From positions 124,001-188,000 of the forward strand of contig DATIEP010000055.1 of the NCBI GenBank assembly GCA_035455745.1: a stretch of 64,000 nt of DNA. The letters run 5' to 3'. Position 1 is the stretch's first letter. Each line of letters opens with the position of its first letter. The stretch is from JADGGM01 sp027307005. Its GTDB lineage: Bacteria > Gemmatimonadota > Gemmatimonadetes > Gemmatimonadales > Gemmatimonadaceae. A program made the translations under genes and the position numbers. A model generated the notes under the pieces. That model did not search any database, was not told the DNA's origin, and saw only the letters and a program-made list of their open reading frames with translations. Positions 46,842 to 56,038 of the stretch are shown in pieces.

Positions 46842-48056
46842 TCACGCAGGCGCTTGTCCACCAATGCGTGACCCGATGTTGGCGACGTAACTCTCATAGC
46901 TGCGCCGCACTTCACTCATGGAGTCGCCACCGAATTTCTCCAGAAATGCCTGGGCAAGCACGAACGCCGCCATTCCTTCTGCGATCACACCCATTGCCGG
47001 CACAGCTGTCACATCCGAACGCTCGGCGACGGCGAGTGCGCCTTCGCCGGTGGCGACGTCGATCGTTTGCAGCGGGCGCATGAGCGTACTGATCGGCTTC
47101 ATGCCGACGCGAATGACCAACGGCTCACCGTTCGTGATGCCCCCCTCCAAACCACCGGCGCGATTCGTTAGGCGACGAACGTTGCCCGTCCGCGGCACTC
47201 CTCGAGCCGGCGCCATCTCGATTTCGTCATGCGACTCGGCACCGGTGCGACGCGCGGCCTCGAAGCCTATACCGATCTCGACCGCCTTCACCGCGTGGAT
47301 CGACATCATCGCGCCGGCTAACCGACCGTCGAGCTTCCGATCCCATGAAACGTGCGAGCCGAGTCCGACAGGAAGCCCGTCGCAGACAACTTCGCAGATT
47401 CCGCCGAGCGTATTGCCGTCGCGCTTGACTTGATCGATGCGCTCGACCATCCGAGTCGCCGCTTCGGCGTCGAGCGTGCGCACCGGAGATTGGTCGGCCG
47501 CGGCATTGATATCATCTGGAAATGGATCCGGCCGACGTGCGTCGATGCCGCCCAGATGCACGACGTGGCTCCCAATGCGCACCCCGAACTCGCCCAAGAA
47601 AATGCGGCAGACCGCACCCGCGGCAACGCGTGCGGTGGTTTCGCGCGCCGAGGCGCGCTCCAGGATGTCGCGCGCATCCGCGCGATCGTATTTGAGCATA
47701 CCGGATAAGTCGGCGTGCCCAGGACGCGGCCGCGTGACCGCTCGCTTCCTTGGCGACGGATCGCCGTCGCGCACGGCCGAATCCATGATTTCCTGCCAGT
47801 TCTTCCAGTCGCGATTGGCGATGAGCATCGCGATCGGCGAGCCAATGGTGGCACCCGCGCGCACACCAGAGAGCAGCTCCACCGCATCCTTCTCTATCTG
47901 CATCCGTCGGCCGCGACCGTAGCCCTGCTGCCGGCGTGCGAGATCGATGTTGATCTGTTCCGCAGAAATGGAAAGGCCAGCGGCCATGCCCTCGAGAATG
48001 CATACGAGTGCCGGCCCGTGAGACTCGCCTGCGGTGGTGAAACGAAGGAAGGGCAC
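46842..48056 (-). CDS. aroC: Chorismate synthase
   Basis: The 404-residue FMN-dependent enzyme makes chorismate from EPSP. The family signatures are GESHGPALV near residue 9, GYGRGRRM near 47, and the ARDILERASARETTARVAAGAV segment, with the active-site Arg/His residues. The start is GTG 48056: the residues from there match the family start (PFLRFTTAGESHG). A longer frame to 48182 overlaps the terminator of the upstream gene. A palindrome lies 38 bases upstream. Confidence 0.95.
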   Translation of the reverse strand: MPFLRFTTAGESHGPALVCILEGMAAGLSISAEQINIDLARRQQGYGRGRRMQIEKDAVELLSGVRAGATIGSPIAMLIANRDWKNWQEIMDSAVRDGDPSPRKRAVTRPRPGHADLSGMLKYDRADARDILERASARETTARVAAGAVCRIFLGEFGVRIGSHVVHLGGIDARRPDPFPDDINAAADQSPVRTLDAEAATRMVERIDQVKRDGNTLGGICEVVCDGLPVGLGSHVSWDRKLDGRLAGAMMSIHAVKAVEIGIGFEAARRTGAESHDEIEMAPARGVPRTGNVRRLTNRAGGLEGGITNGEPLVIRVGMKPISTLMRPLQTIDVATGEGALAVAERSDVTAVPAMGVIAEGMAAFVLAQAFLEKFGGDSMSEVRRSYESYVANIGSRIGGQAPA

Positions 48057-48093
48057 TGGAGTGGCGCGGATAACGGAACGTCGGCTTGGAACG

Positions 48094-48108
48094 TGGTACC
48101 GCGTACCA
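48094..48108. promoter_or_regulatory. Palindrome upstream of aroC
   Basis: TGGTAC-CGC-GTACCA is a perfect 6-bp inverted repeat with a 3-base centre, located between the terminator of the upstream operon and the aroC start. It is a candidate operator for the aroC-aroK(-topA) genes. Confidence 0.4.
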
Positions 48109-48124
48109 TGCAAAATTGCCGACG

Positions 48125-48163
48125 AAAAAAGAGGCGTGGCAGCACCGAATGCTACCACGCCTC
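48125..48163 (-). terminator. Strong intrinsic terminator of the pilMNOPQ-lipoprotein operon
   Basis: A 9-bp GC-rich stem (48131-48139 with 48155-48163) holds an inner 4-bp stem. It is followed on the minus strand by six T residues (48130-48125). It lies 53 bases past the stop of the lipoprotein gene, so that gene ends the operon. The other strand has TTTT after the hairpin, so it may work both ways. Confidence 0.88.
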
Positions 48164-48215
48164 CATGTTTTCGCGCAATCAAATGGAATCAGCAGCTACA
48201 ACTCCGTGCTACCTC

Positions 48216-50705
48216 TCAGTTCTGCGGGCAGTTCGCGAGCAGCTGCGCTTGTGTGACGGTGGCGATCACGACTCCGAATTGCGTGGCACCCACAATGATG
48301 GTATTGCCTGCCGCGTCCTTCCCAGCTCTGATCGGACCGATGATCGGATCTCTCGTCGGCAGGATCATGCATCGACTAAAGCGATACGTGTCGTAGATCT
48401 CGATTTGCGGCGAGGACGAGGCCGCGAAGCTGAGCCGTGTACCAGGCGCCGACGAGCTTCCACCGATTCCGGTGTTGTCGGGCTGGAAATCGAACCCAGC
48501 GTTTCCGCCGGACGTTTGGAGCAGGCCCTGAAGCCGGAGTGTGCGGTCGATGAGGTACGTCGAATCACCGCGAATGGCCGCCAAACCGCCGTCGAAGTTG
48601 ATGGCGGCGCTTCCGATCCGCGCGAATGAGTTGGCGATGAAATCGGTGACCTCGACCGCAGGCGAGATTCCGTTGTCCACAGCCGGGACGGGCGCCGTGA
48701 ACGTGCCTAACGCGTTGGTGAACGTCGTTTGGAATCCGGCGCTGTCATCGTAAATCATTGCGCGGCTGCCCAGCACAGCGCCCCCTTCGCCGATCACGGC
48801 CCGACGGAAGTTGCCGGAGTTTCGGACGAAGGTGGTGTCGCGGAAGGCGAGTTGGCCGATCTGCACGACGATGGAGTAGCCGATTGTGTCAGTCGGTGCA
48901 CCGAATTGGCGGAACGGCACGAGAACGGTGTCGGCGCCGACACCTTGTGCCGGATGCCGATCGATTTCCAGTGTGTCGCTCCGGCCCAGTGACTGTCCCA
49001 TCGCCTGCTCGAAGAAAAAGTGCGACGTATTCTTCGTCAGGTTCTCCCAGCGAACGGTGCCCTGGTTCTGGAAAGGCAGCGACTGTCCGGCGGTCGGCGT
49101 CGTCGAGTAGAGGAGGACGACATCACCGCAGGGCGCGACACCCGAGACCGGGCCCAAGCACGTCGCGGCGAGGAATTGCGGGCGTTCGCTGAAGTTGTGC
49201 TGCGTTTTGTTTTCGATGATTTGTCCGTTCGTACTCGACGTTTGTGATGTGACCGTGAAGACGTCGATCTCCGGCAGCGGATACCGGAAGACCTCCTGGT
49301 CCGCATTTCCCTGCACGTTGACGTAGCTGATGTTCGTGCCGCCGGAATTGGCGACGAGAATGGTGTCGCCCATCGTGCCGTCGCGGTTCGCCGGCCAGGC
49401 GGCGAGGCCCCACGGGCGCGACCCGACGGGGATCGGCGCCTGGAACGAAGAATCGCCGAGGTCAAAGACTTCGAGCTCGTTCTTCTCGATATTGCTCAGG
49501 TACAAGCGGTTAGTCGGTTTGTGGAACAACGCGTCGGCAATGACGCCGCCGGACGGCAGGTTGCGCGTTAGGCCCGCAACGACGGTGACGGTGTCGCCAC
49601 GCTGCGTGACGTTGTCGCTGAGCAGCGCATACGCGCGTGTGCCATTGTCATTGCGCGCGAATCCGTAGACCTGCACCTGCTTCGGGAAGGTCGTGATGTT
49701 GAGCGCCATGTTGAACGTGTGCAACGCGGAGCTCACGCTGCCCGACATCTGGAAGGAGTCCGCCGCGAAGAACGGATTCGGATCGCTCGGGAGGTTCCGC
49801 ACTTCGTAGCCGAGCCAGCGAATTCCCCCGCGATCGTGCGCGCTGACGTGCATCGTGTCGGTCACTTCGATACGCGGCGTGATCCCGAAGTCCACGACCG
49901 GGATCGTATTGCCTGACGCCGAATTGGAGACAACCACGTTCACCGGCACGCCCAGGACGCGTCGCTTGAGCGAATCCAGCAGGAACGGCGTGAGCGTGAG
50001 CGTTCCGGTCGACGCACCGACGAGACTAACGGAGGTGTCGACGCCGACGGAGTCCTTGAGCGGCGAGTTGAAGACGACCGAATCGGTGACCGGCGTGGCG
50101 AACACACCGCTCGCAATGAAGCCGAGCACCTTCACCAAGCTCGGACTCTTGCCGCTCAACGACACGGCCATCGTAAAGCCGACGACGGCGGTGTCTGTCG
50201 ATTTGGGATTGGTGATGAGTGCAACCGACGGCGACTGATTGCCCGTGCCGAGGAATGCCGTATCGGGTTTGGACACGTTGTGTGCGCCATCGATGGCCGA
50301 CGCGATGACGGTCACGGTCGTGCCCGGCGGCACCGTTGACGGAACCGGCACGGTATACGGCAGCGTCACATTGGTGACGGCCGTGTTGAATGTCGTATCG
50401 AAGGCGCCGCTGATTCCGGGACCAGCAACGCTGACGTGGACGTCGAGAAGACCAAGGTTGTCGGTCGCGACCACATTGAACGCGACGACGGAATCGGACG
50501 ACGGCGCTGCCGCCGTGACGGTGACGACCGGTGGAACGGTGTCGGACATGGCGCCGCCACCGGGGCCGTTGCCTTCGGCGCAAGCCGCGGCGAACACGAT
50601 CGCGGCCAACACAATCACACCGCCGGCGAGGCGGCCCGCGTGCGCCGGAGTACCGGCGCGCGCGTGGTCAGAAATGCGCGCCAGGCGCGCCAGGCTCCGC
50701 GTCAT
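48216..50705 (-). CDS. Large lipoprotein with Ig-like repeats and propeller-like region
   Basis: The 829-residue product has a lipoprotein signal (LAAIVFAAAC, lipobox Cys near residue 42). It then has two to three Ig-like modules of about 90 residues (for example VPPVVTVTAAAPSSDSVVAF), and a central region of repeated VSNIEKNEL-like blades with SRPWGLAAWP, similar to a YVTN/NHL propeller. Cys pairs near the C-terminus may form disulphides. It follows pilQ by 14 bases and ends the pil operon. A function as a secretin-associated or surface lipoprotein is inferred from position only. Confidence 0.7.
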   Translation of the reverse strand: MTRSLARLARISDHARAGTPAHAGRLAGGVIVLAAIVFAAACAEGNGPGGGAMSDTVPPVVTVTAAAPSSDSVVAFNVVATDNLGLLDVHVSVAGPGISGAFDTTFNTAVTNVTLPYTVPVPSTVPPGTTVTVIASAIDGAHNVSKPDTAFLGTGNQSPSVALITNPKSTDTAVVGFTMAVSLSGKSPSLVKVLGFIASGVFATPVTDSVVFNSPLKDSVGVDTSVSLVGASTGTLTLTPFLLDSLKRRVLGVPVNVVVSNSASGNTIPVVDFGITPRIEVTDTMHVSAHDRGGIRWLGYEVRNLPSDPNPFFAADSFQMSGSVSSALHTFNMALNITTFPKQVQVYGFARNDNGTRAYALLSDNVTQRGDTVTVVAGLTRNLPSGGVIADALFHKPTNRLYLSNIEKNELEVFDLGDSSFQAPIPVGSRPWGLAAWPANRDGTMGDTILVANSGGTNISYVNVQGNADQEVFRYPLPEIDVFTVTSQTSSTNGQIIENKTQHNFSERPQFLAATCLGPVSGVAPCGDVVLLYSTTPTAGQSLPFQNQGTVRWENLTKNTSHFFFEQAMGQSLGRSDTLEIDRHPAQGVGADTVLVPFRQFGAPTDTIGYSIVVQIGQLAFRDTTFVRNSGNFRRAVIGEGGAVLGSRAMIYDDSAGFQTTFTNALGTFTAPVPAVDNGISPAVEVTDFIANSFARIGSAAINFDGGLAAIRGDSTYLIDRTLRLQGLLQTSGGNAGFDFQPDNTGIGGSSSAPGTRLSFAASSSPQIEIYDTYRFSRCMILPTRDPIIGPIRAGKDAAGNTIIVGATQFGVVIATVTQAQLLANCPQN

Positions 50706-50719
50706 AGGTCGCTCTCGGT

Positions 50720-52660
50720 TCAGCGGTCGCCGCCGGGTGCGCCGATGGCGTCACCGTCGTCGACAATGTGTGGTGTGACGAGAATCAGGAGATCGGTCTT
50801 GTCTTCCTGGGTCCGGGTCTCACCGAACAGCTTGCCGATGAACGGGAGATCGACCAGGAGCGGAATGCCGGACTTGGATTGCTGCACCTGCGTTGTGGTT
50901 AGGCCACCGATGACCGCGGTTTCGCCATCACCGACCAGCAATTCGTTGTCCGCGCTCTGCTTGAGGAACGTGTAGCCGAGGTCGGACGCCGCCGGCTGGA
51001 GCTGCGACCGCTCGGCGTGCAGGGTCATGAGGATCTTGCGGTTGTTCGTGATGTGCGGCGTCACCTTGAGGATGATACCGGTCTCCTTGAACGTCACCGT
51101 GGCGCGCGGCGCCGTGTTGCCCGTCCCCTGGCTGAGCGACCCGAGATCGACGATACGAATCGGCGTTTCTTCGCCGTTGAGGATCTGCGCTTCCCGGTTG
51201 TCGAGCGTGACGATGCTCGGCTCGGCCTCGACGTCGGACAGACGCACTTCCTGCAGCCCATCGAGGAACGCCGTGAGGTTGAATTTGCCTAACGCAGTGG
51301 AGAAGATCAGGGACAGCGCCGGGTCGACGACACGCTGCGTGGCGTTCGCCACCGCGGCGAGCGAGTTGCCGCCGATATTGATCACCTGCGTGTTCGATGG
51401 GTATGGTGTGCCGACGACGGCGTCGGGGACGCCATCGCCGTTCGAGTCGATCGGCTTGAACGTGCTTGGATCCGTGCGCTGCACCAGCTTGTTGAAGAAC
51501 GTGCCGTTGTCGCCGAGATCGTAGCTCACGCCGATGTCTTGAATGTTCGTGCGATCGACGAGAATGATCTTGGTCTTGATGGAGACCTGCGGCGTGCGAA
51601 TGTCGAGGTCTTTGATGTAGCTGGCGATCTCCTCGAGACGCGACGGCACGTCGGTCACGAGCAACCGGTTCGTGCCCGAGTCAGCGCTGACATCGCCGCG
51701 GCTCTTGCACTCGCTGGTGTTCGTGGCGCCGTTCGGTCCGGCCGTGCCCGGAGGGCACTCCTTGGACAGGAGCGACTTGACCGTCGAGACCAACGAGCTG
51801 GCGCGTGCGTAGTTGACCGAGATGATGCGGGTTTGCAGGGGCTCGGTCGCCTGCTGCTTGGCGATGTTCTCGTAGCTGTCGACGGAGATGATGCCGTCGG
51901 CGTCTTCCTTGGCGGCGTACCCTTGCGATGCAAGGATGGCGCGTAAGGCGACGTCCCAGGGCTGGTCGCGGATTTCTGCAGAGACGGTTCCGGTGACACC
52001 CTTGCCCGCGACGATGGTTCGGCCGGAGAAGACGGCGAAACCGGCGATTACATCTCTGATATCGGAGTCTTGATAGCTGATCGTGATGCGCGGCTGCGAA
52101 GACACGGCGGCCGAGCGGTCGCTCGACGTGAGGTTGACCATCGTATGCCGAGGAGAATCCACCGGTTGATCTTCCTGACGTGCTTGGGCGGCAGTGAAGG
52201 CATCGCCGCTGCCGGCGGTCGCACGCCACGCGGTGAACGATGTCTTGGTCGTGGCGTCCGGATCGAGCACGACGTGCACTTCGTTCAAGGTGCGGTTGAC
52301 GGTGTAGCTATGCTGGCCGTCGAGGTCGATCACCAGCCGCACGATGTTGTCGCGATACTGGGCCACGCGCACATTGGTAATGCCGCCGCGGGCGACGCGA
52401 TCGTACATGCGGCCGGCATTGGCGAGCTTGGCGCCACGCAGGTCGAGGACGATGCGGGGCGGACTGGCCAGGGAAAAGTCATCGATGTCGACGGATCCAT
52501 CGACGGCGACGACGACTTCAGCGCGCCCGGCTGCCGGGACGACGCTGAGAGACGTCACCTCTCCGCCGCCTAACTTGCCGACCGTCGCGGCGCGGGCGAC
52601 GGACGCCTGCGCTGCGAGCGCGGCGAACGTCATTCCGATCAGCGCACAGACCCGCCTCAT
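50720..52660 (-). CDS. pilQ: Type IV pilus secretin PilQ
   Basis: The 646-residue outer-membrane secretin has a signal peptide (ending ASVARA), one AMIN domain (about 35-130) and an STN/N0 domain (about 190-265). N1-like and secretin domains follow, with VEAEPSIVTLDNREA, then PLLVDLPFIGKLF. A loop DSNGDGVPDA lies in the secretin part and resembles a calcium-binding thrombospondin type 3 repeat. A Cys-containing insert lies near 305-325. ATG 52660 overlaps the PilP stop as ATGA. It forms the pore for the pilus. Confidence 0.95.
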   Translation of the reverse strand: MRRVCALIGMTFAALAAQASVARAATVGKLGGGEVTSLSVVPAAGRAEVVVAVDGSVDIDDFSLASPPRIVLDLRGAKLANAGRMYDRVARGGITNVRVAQYRDNIVRLVIDLDGQHSYTVNRTLNEVHVVLDPDATTKTSFTAWRATAGSGDAFTAAQARQEDQPVDSPRHTMVNLTSSDRSAAVSSQPRITISYQDSDIRDVIAGFAVFSGRTIVAGKGVTGTVSAEIRDQPWDVALRAILASQGYAAKEDADGIISVDSYENIAKQQATEPLQTRIISVNYARASSLVSTVKSLLSKECPPGTAGPNGATNTSECKSRGDVSADSGTNRLLVTDVPSRLEEIASYIKDLDIRTPQVSIKTKIILVDRTNIQDIGVSYDLGDNGTFFNKLVQRTDPSTFKPIDSNGDGVPDAVVGTPYPSNTQVINIGGNSLAAVANATQRVVDPALSLIFSTALGKFNLTAFLDGLQEVRLSDVEAEPSIVTLDNREAQILNGEETPIRIVDLGSLSQGTGNTAPRATVTFKETGIILKVTPHITNNRKILMTLHAERSQLQPAASDLGYTFLKQSADNELLVGDGETAVIGGLTTTQVQQSKSGIPLLVDLPFIGKLFGETRTQEDKTDLLILVTPHIVDDGDAIGAPGGDR

Positions 52661-53397
52661 TGCGACCTCGCTCTCGTGGAATCGTTGAGCGCCAGCGTTT
52701 CTTGCCGGCTGTATCCGAATTCTTCCAGGGTAAACGTGACAGATTTGGCGTCGATGCGCGCCACGCGCATGCGGCCTAACGTCTGCCCCGCCTTGACGCG
52801 GTACTGCTCCTTCGTCGACACATCGCGTAGAATGGCGACGGATCGACCACCGGGATCGTAAATTACGACGACGAGTCTGAGGTCGGAGACCATCGGTCTG
52901 AGCTCACCGGACTCGATGAGCGACACGAATGGATCCCGCCGCCCGTCGGCGTTGTACGAGAATATTTCGCGCGTGAGCGCGATTTCGTTCTTCCCGCCGC
53001 GCTCGGAGATCGACGTGGTTCCGTCTCCGCTCGTGCCTTGTGCGCCGATGGTCACCGTGTCGCGGCCTTTTGTTGCAGCGTGGGACGCGTGATCGGCCAC
53101 CGCGCGACCGTGCGTCCGCGCCGATGCCGCGGCCGGGGAGACACCACCGGTCGACCGGTCGGACGGCGCCCGATTGTGGGTCGCGTCCGCGACACGCGTC
53201 GGGGTCGCGGTCGGCCGTTTAGGCGCCGGGCCGTCCGTGTTCTGCATCGCATCGATGTGCGCGTTCGTCGCCGCGACCACGCGGCGCGCTGCGTTTTTCG
53301 CGGCGGTGCCTGGAATCTGCTGTGCGCCTAACGACGCCGCGGCGATGCACATGCACACCGACGCCAGCGGGGCGAGTGCGAGTTTGCTCATGGTCAT
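52657..53397 (-). CDS. pilP: PilP-like pilus assembly protein
   Basis: The 246-residue product has an N-terminal signal-like segment, a long low-complexity linker (about 30-130; rich in Ala, Thr and Arg), and a C-terminal beta-domain with RRDPFVSLIESGE, as in PilP. PilP links the PilNO inner-membrane complex to PilQ. There is no clear lipobox, although Cys15 lies in the signal segment. ATG 53397 overlaps the PilO stop. Confidence 0.8.
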   Translation of the reverse strand: MTMSKLALAPLASVCMCIAAASLGAQQIPGTAAKNAARRVVAATNAHIDAMQNTDGPAPKRPTATPTRVADATHNRAPSDRSTGGVSPAAASARTHGRAVADHASHAATKGRDTVTIGAQGTSGDGTTSISERGGKNEIALTREIFSYNADGRRDPFVSLIESGELRPMVSDLRLVVVIYDPGGRSVAILRDVSTKEQYRVKAGQTLGRMRVARIDAKSVTFTLEEFGYSRQETLALNDSTRARSQ

Positions 53398-54029
53398 GAT
53401 TTCGCCCCCTTCTTCGGGGGAGGCTGATCGTCCGCGTCTTCCGCGGGATTGTGCGTCACGAACGTCTGCAGCTGGAAGCGCGCTTCGATGACCGCAGCGT
53501 TCGGGTCCGTCCGCGCAGCCTTCGCATTGGCGTTCGTCGACAGCGTCAACTGGACATTCACCGGCAGTACGATACGCTGGAGCGATCCGACATTCGCGAA
53601 GAACTCGGCGAGCTGGTGATATCCGCCCACCATCGCCATGCCGTAGCGGTACGTGTCGTAGTTGCTGCCTTCCTGCACCGGCTGCGGATCGACGGAAGCA
53701 AGGTCGAGCCCCGCGTGCCGTGCAGCGGTCGAGACTTGCTCGAGGAGCGCCGGCACTTCGTTTCCGGCCGGCACGAGCGTTCGAATGAGCGACAGGTTCT
53801 GTTGATACGTGGCCAGTTGGGCACGCAGCTCGCTCAAGTTGCCTTTACTCATCTCGGACTTGGCGCGCTGGTTCATGGCGGTGAGCGCCTCGACGTGCGC
53901 TTGCTGCTTCGTGAGCGCATCCGACCGCGGCGAGTAGACCATGTACCAGTAGAGACCGATCGCTGCGATCGCGAGCACGCACACGAGCACGAGCGATTGC
54001 TCCCGCTGTCCTTTAGGCATCCCAGGCAT
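53394..54029 (-). CDS. pilO: Type IV pilus alignment protein PilO
   Basis: The 211-residue protein has one membrane helix (LVLVCVLAIAAIGLYWYMVY), a coiled coil (about 40-90) and a ferredoxin-like periplasmic domain containing YDTYRYGMAMVGGYHQLAEFF. That order is typical of PilO, which pairs with PilN. It is three bases downstream of pilN. Confidence 0.88.
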   Translation of the reverse strand: MPGMPKGQREQSLVLVCVLAIAAIGLYWYMVYSPRSDALTKQQAHVEALTAMNQRAKSEMSKGNLSELRAQLATYQQNLSLIRTLVPAGNEVPALLEQVSTAARHAGLDLASVDPQPVQEGSNYDTYRYGMAMVGGYHQLAEFFANVGSLQRIVLPVNVQLTLSTNANAKAARTDPNAAVIEARFQLQTFVTHNPAEDADDQPPPKKGAKS

Positions 54030-54032
54030 CGC

Positions 54033-54779
54033 TTACCTCACCGAGAGCGAGACAGGAACGGTCTTGATCGCAGAGGGATCGGGCGCCTGGTAGGAGGCAT
54101 CCAATTGGAATTCGGTGACTTCCTTTCCATCGGCGATGACAATCGATGACTTGATGAGCGTGACGTTCTGAATGAACGGCGACGCCTCGAGGAGCTTCAT
54201 GAATCGCGTGAGGGCCTGAATGTCGACGGTCTGACCCACGATGTGCGCCTTGACGACGGGGACACTCGTCGTGTCGACCGGCGGCGGACCCTTGGGCGCT
54301 GCCGCCTTTTTGCCTTTGGCCGTCGGCGGAGGCGCTTCATCCTGCTGCGCCGCCGAGCTGTTGTTGCTCTGCACCACCGACGTCAGCCAGGTTTCGGGCG
54401 GAAGCGCGCGGCTTATCTCATCCATGAGATGCGGCCAGACGTAGCGCTTGTTGTCGAACGACTTGATCAGATCGACCTGGCGCACCACCGAGTCACGCTG
54501 CGTCTCGGCTTTGCGCTTCTGCACGATGACCGCCGTGAATCGAATGGAATCCTGCTGCGCCGTCTGGAGCTGCGCATCGAGATCGGACGCGCGACTGTTC
54601 TGGTGCACGTACATGAGGCCGACCATCGCCGCAGCGAAGAGGGCGGATCCGGCGGCGGCGAGCAGGTACGGATCTTTGACTCGCGAAATCGCTCCGGCAG
54701 CAACGCCGGCGAAGTTCACGCCGGCACCGCGGCTGCGCGACTTCTTCGCGCTACCCGGATTGAGATTGATTTGGATCAT
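54033..54779 (-). CDS. pilN: Type IV pilus alignment protein PilN
   Basis: The 248-residue product begins with the PilN sequence MIQINLNPG, which binds PilM. A membrane helix follows (about 40-60), then a coiled coil and a periplasmic ferredoxin-like domain split by a Pro/Ala/Lys-rich insert near 150-170. The PilN-PilO heterodimer sits in the inner membrane. Confidence 0.9.
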   Translation of the reverse strand: MIQINLNPGSAKKSRSRGAGVNFAGVAAGAISRVKDPYLLAAAGSALFAAAMVGLMYVHQNSRASDLDAQLQTAQQDSIRFTAVIVQKRKAETQRDSVVRQVDLIKSFDNKRYVWPHLMDEISRALPPETWLTSVVQSNNSSAAQQDEAPPPTAKGKKAAAPKGPPPVDTTSVPVVKAHIVGQTVDIQALTRFMKLLEASPFIQNVTLIKSSIVIADGKEVTEFQLDASYQAPDPSAIKTVPVSLSVR

Positions 54780-54800
54780 TACGCGGCCTTCGCGAGAAGA

Positions 54801-55844
54801 TCAGGCGACCTGGCGCAGCGCCAGCCCGATGGGGAGCATGAGGAGCGGAGCAACATCGTCGATGACGAGCGAATCAAAAGCACCGTCACGTACTCGCAAG
54901 CGCTGCAGTGGGTTGGCTTGCTCTACCGGAATGCGCAGACGTGTCGCGAGGGCGTCCGTTAGACCTGGAACGCGCGAGCCGCCGCCGCTCGTATAGGCGG
55001 CGCGCAGTTTGTTCGTGACGCGCGATGAGCTCGCGAGGAAGGCAGCCGCGCGCTCGATGCCGGTCGCGATCTCTTCGCCGCGCGTCTCGGTGACTGCTTG
55101 GAGGTGCGGTGAGCGATCGTACCCCTGCAGGAGCCCATCCGCTTCTTCCGCGCTCAAGCCGCGCTCGCGCTGCAGATCCTCACGGAAGCGGCGCGTGCCG
55201 ACGGCGATGTCGCGGGTGAGCAGCGGTACGCCGTCTTCCATGATGTTGATGTTGGTGACCTCGTGTCCGATGTTCACCAGGCAGACGACGCCGCTCATCG
55301 CTTCGGGATAGTTCACCTCGAACGCGTTGTGCAGCGCGAATGCGTCCACATCGACGACGCTCGGCGCGACCTCGGCGTCCGTTAGGAGTCGGAGCTTGTT
55401 TTCGATCAGATCGCGCTTCGCCGCGACGAGGAGGACGTTCATCTCCAGGCCCTCGGCGTCCGGGTCGAGGATCTGGAAGTCGAGCTCGACGGATTCCATA
55501 TCGAACGGCACGTGCTGCTCGGCTTCCCACCGAATCAACTCGCGCGCTTGCTGTTCTTTGACACGATCGATCTGGATCTTCTTGATGATCACGTCGCGGC
55601 CACCGACTGCCGTAATCACGGGGCGGCCGCTAATGCCCGCCGCGGAGAGCGCATTGCGCGCCGCCTCGGCAACGATACCTGGATCCATCACCTCGCCTTC
55701 GACAATCGCGTCTGCGAGGAGTGGAGCGATCGCGACCTTCGTCAACTCGGGTTCGCCTTTGCTGTGTTCGATGACGGCGACTTTCACGAGACCGGAGCCG
55801 ATGTCGAGGCCGATCGACGTCTTCTTGCGACCAAAGAGACCCAT
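54801..55844 (-). CDS. pilM: Type IV pilus assembly ATPase-like protein PilM
   Basis: The 347-residue cytoplasmic protein has an actin/FtsA fold. It opens with GLDIGSGLVKVAVI (nucleotide loop) and contains LVNIGHEVTNINI and YTSGGGSRVPGL. It binds the N-terminus of PilN. ATG 55844 starts at MGLFGRKKTSIGLDIGSG; an upstream extension is Arg-rich and not conserved. It is first in pilMNOPQ. No convincing promoter was found in the 194-base spacer upstream. Confidence 0.92.
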   Translation of the reverse strand: MGLFGRKKTSIGLDIGSGLVKVAVIEHSKGEPELTKVAIAPLLADAIVEGEVMDPGIVAEAARNALSAAGISGRPVITAVGGRDVIIKKIQIDRVKEQQARELIRWEAEQHVPFDMESVELDFQILDPDAEGLEMNVLLVAAKRDLIENKLRLLTDAEVAPSVVDVDAFALHNAFEVNYPEAMSGVVCLVNIGHEVTNINIMEDGVPLLTRDIAVGTRRFREDLQRERGLSAEEADGLLQGYDRSPHLQAVTETRGEEIATGIERAAAFLASSSRVTNKLRAAYTSGGGSRVPGLTDALATRLRIPVEQANPLQRLRVRDGAFDSLVIDDVAPLLMLPIGLALRQVA

Positions 55845-56008
55845 GGGAAATCGTGCGTTGAATGGAGTGAGCGCGCGTGATACAGGAGTTGCGATGTCGA
55901 CTTCGAGGTACGGGCGTGCGCACCATTGCGGATGCGGTCCGCTCGGGTACCAGTCACACGACCCGATGGGGCGGAGGTAACTTCTGAACCGCCACTGAAA
56001 CACGTCGT

Positions 56009-56031
56009 AGCGATCGAGCGGGAAGATCGCT
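56009..56031 (-). terminator. Candidate hairpin after the first tandem pilin cassette
   Basis: A 7-bp stem (56009-56015 with 56025-56031) with a 9-base loop lies 8 bases beyond the stop at 56039. No clear T-run follows on the minus strand, so its effect is uncertain. Confidence 0.35.
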
Positions 56032-56038
56032 CGAAACG

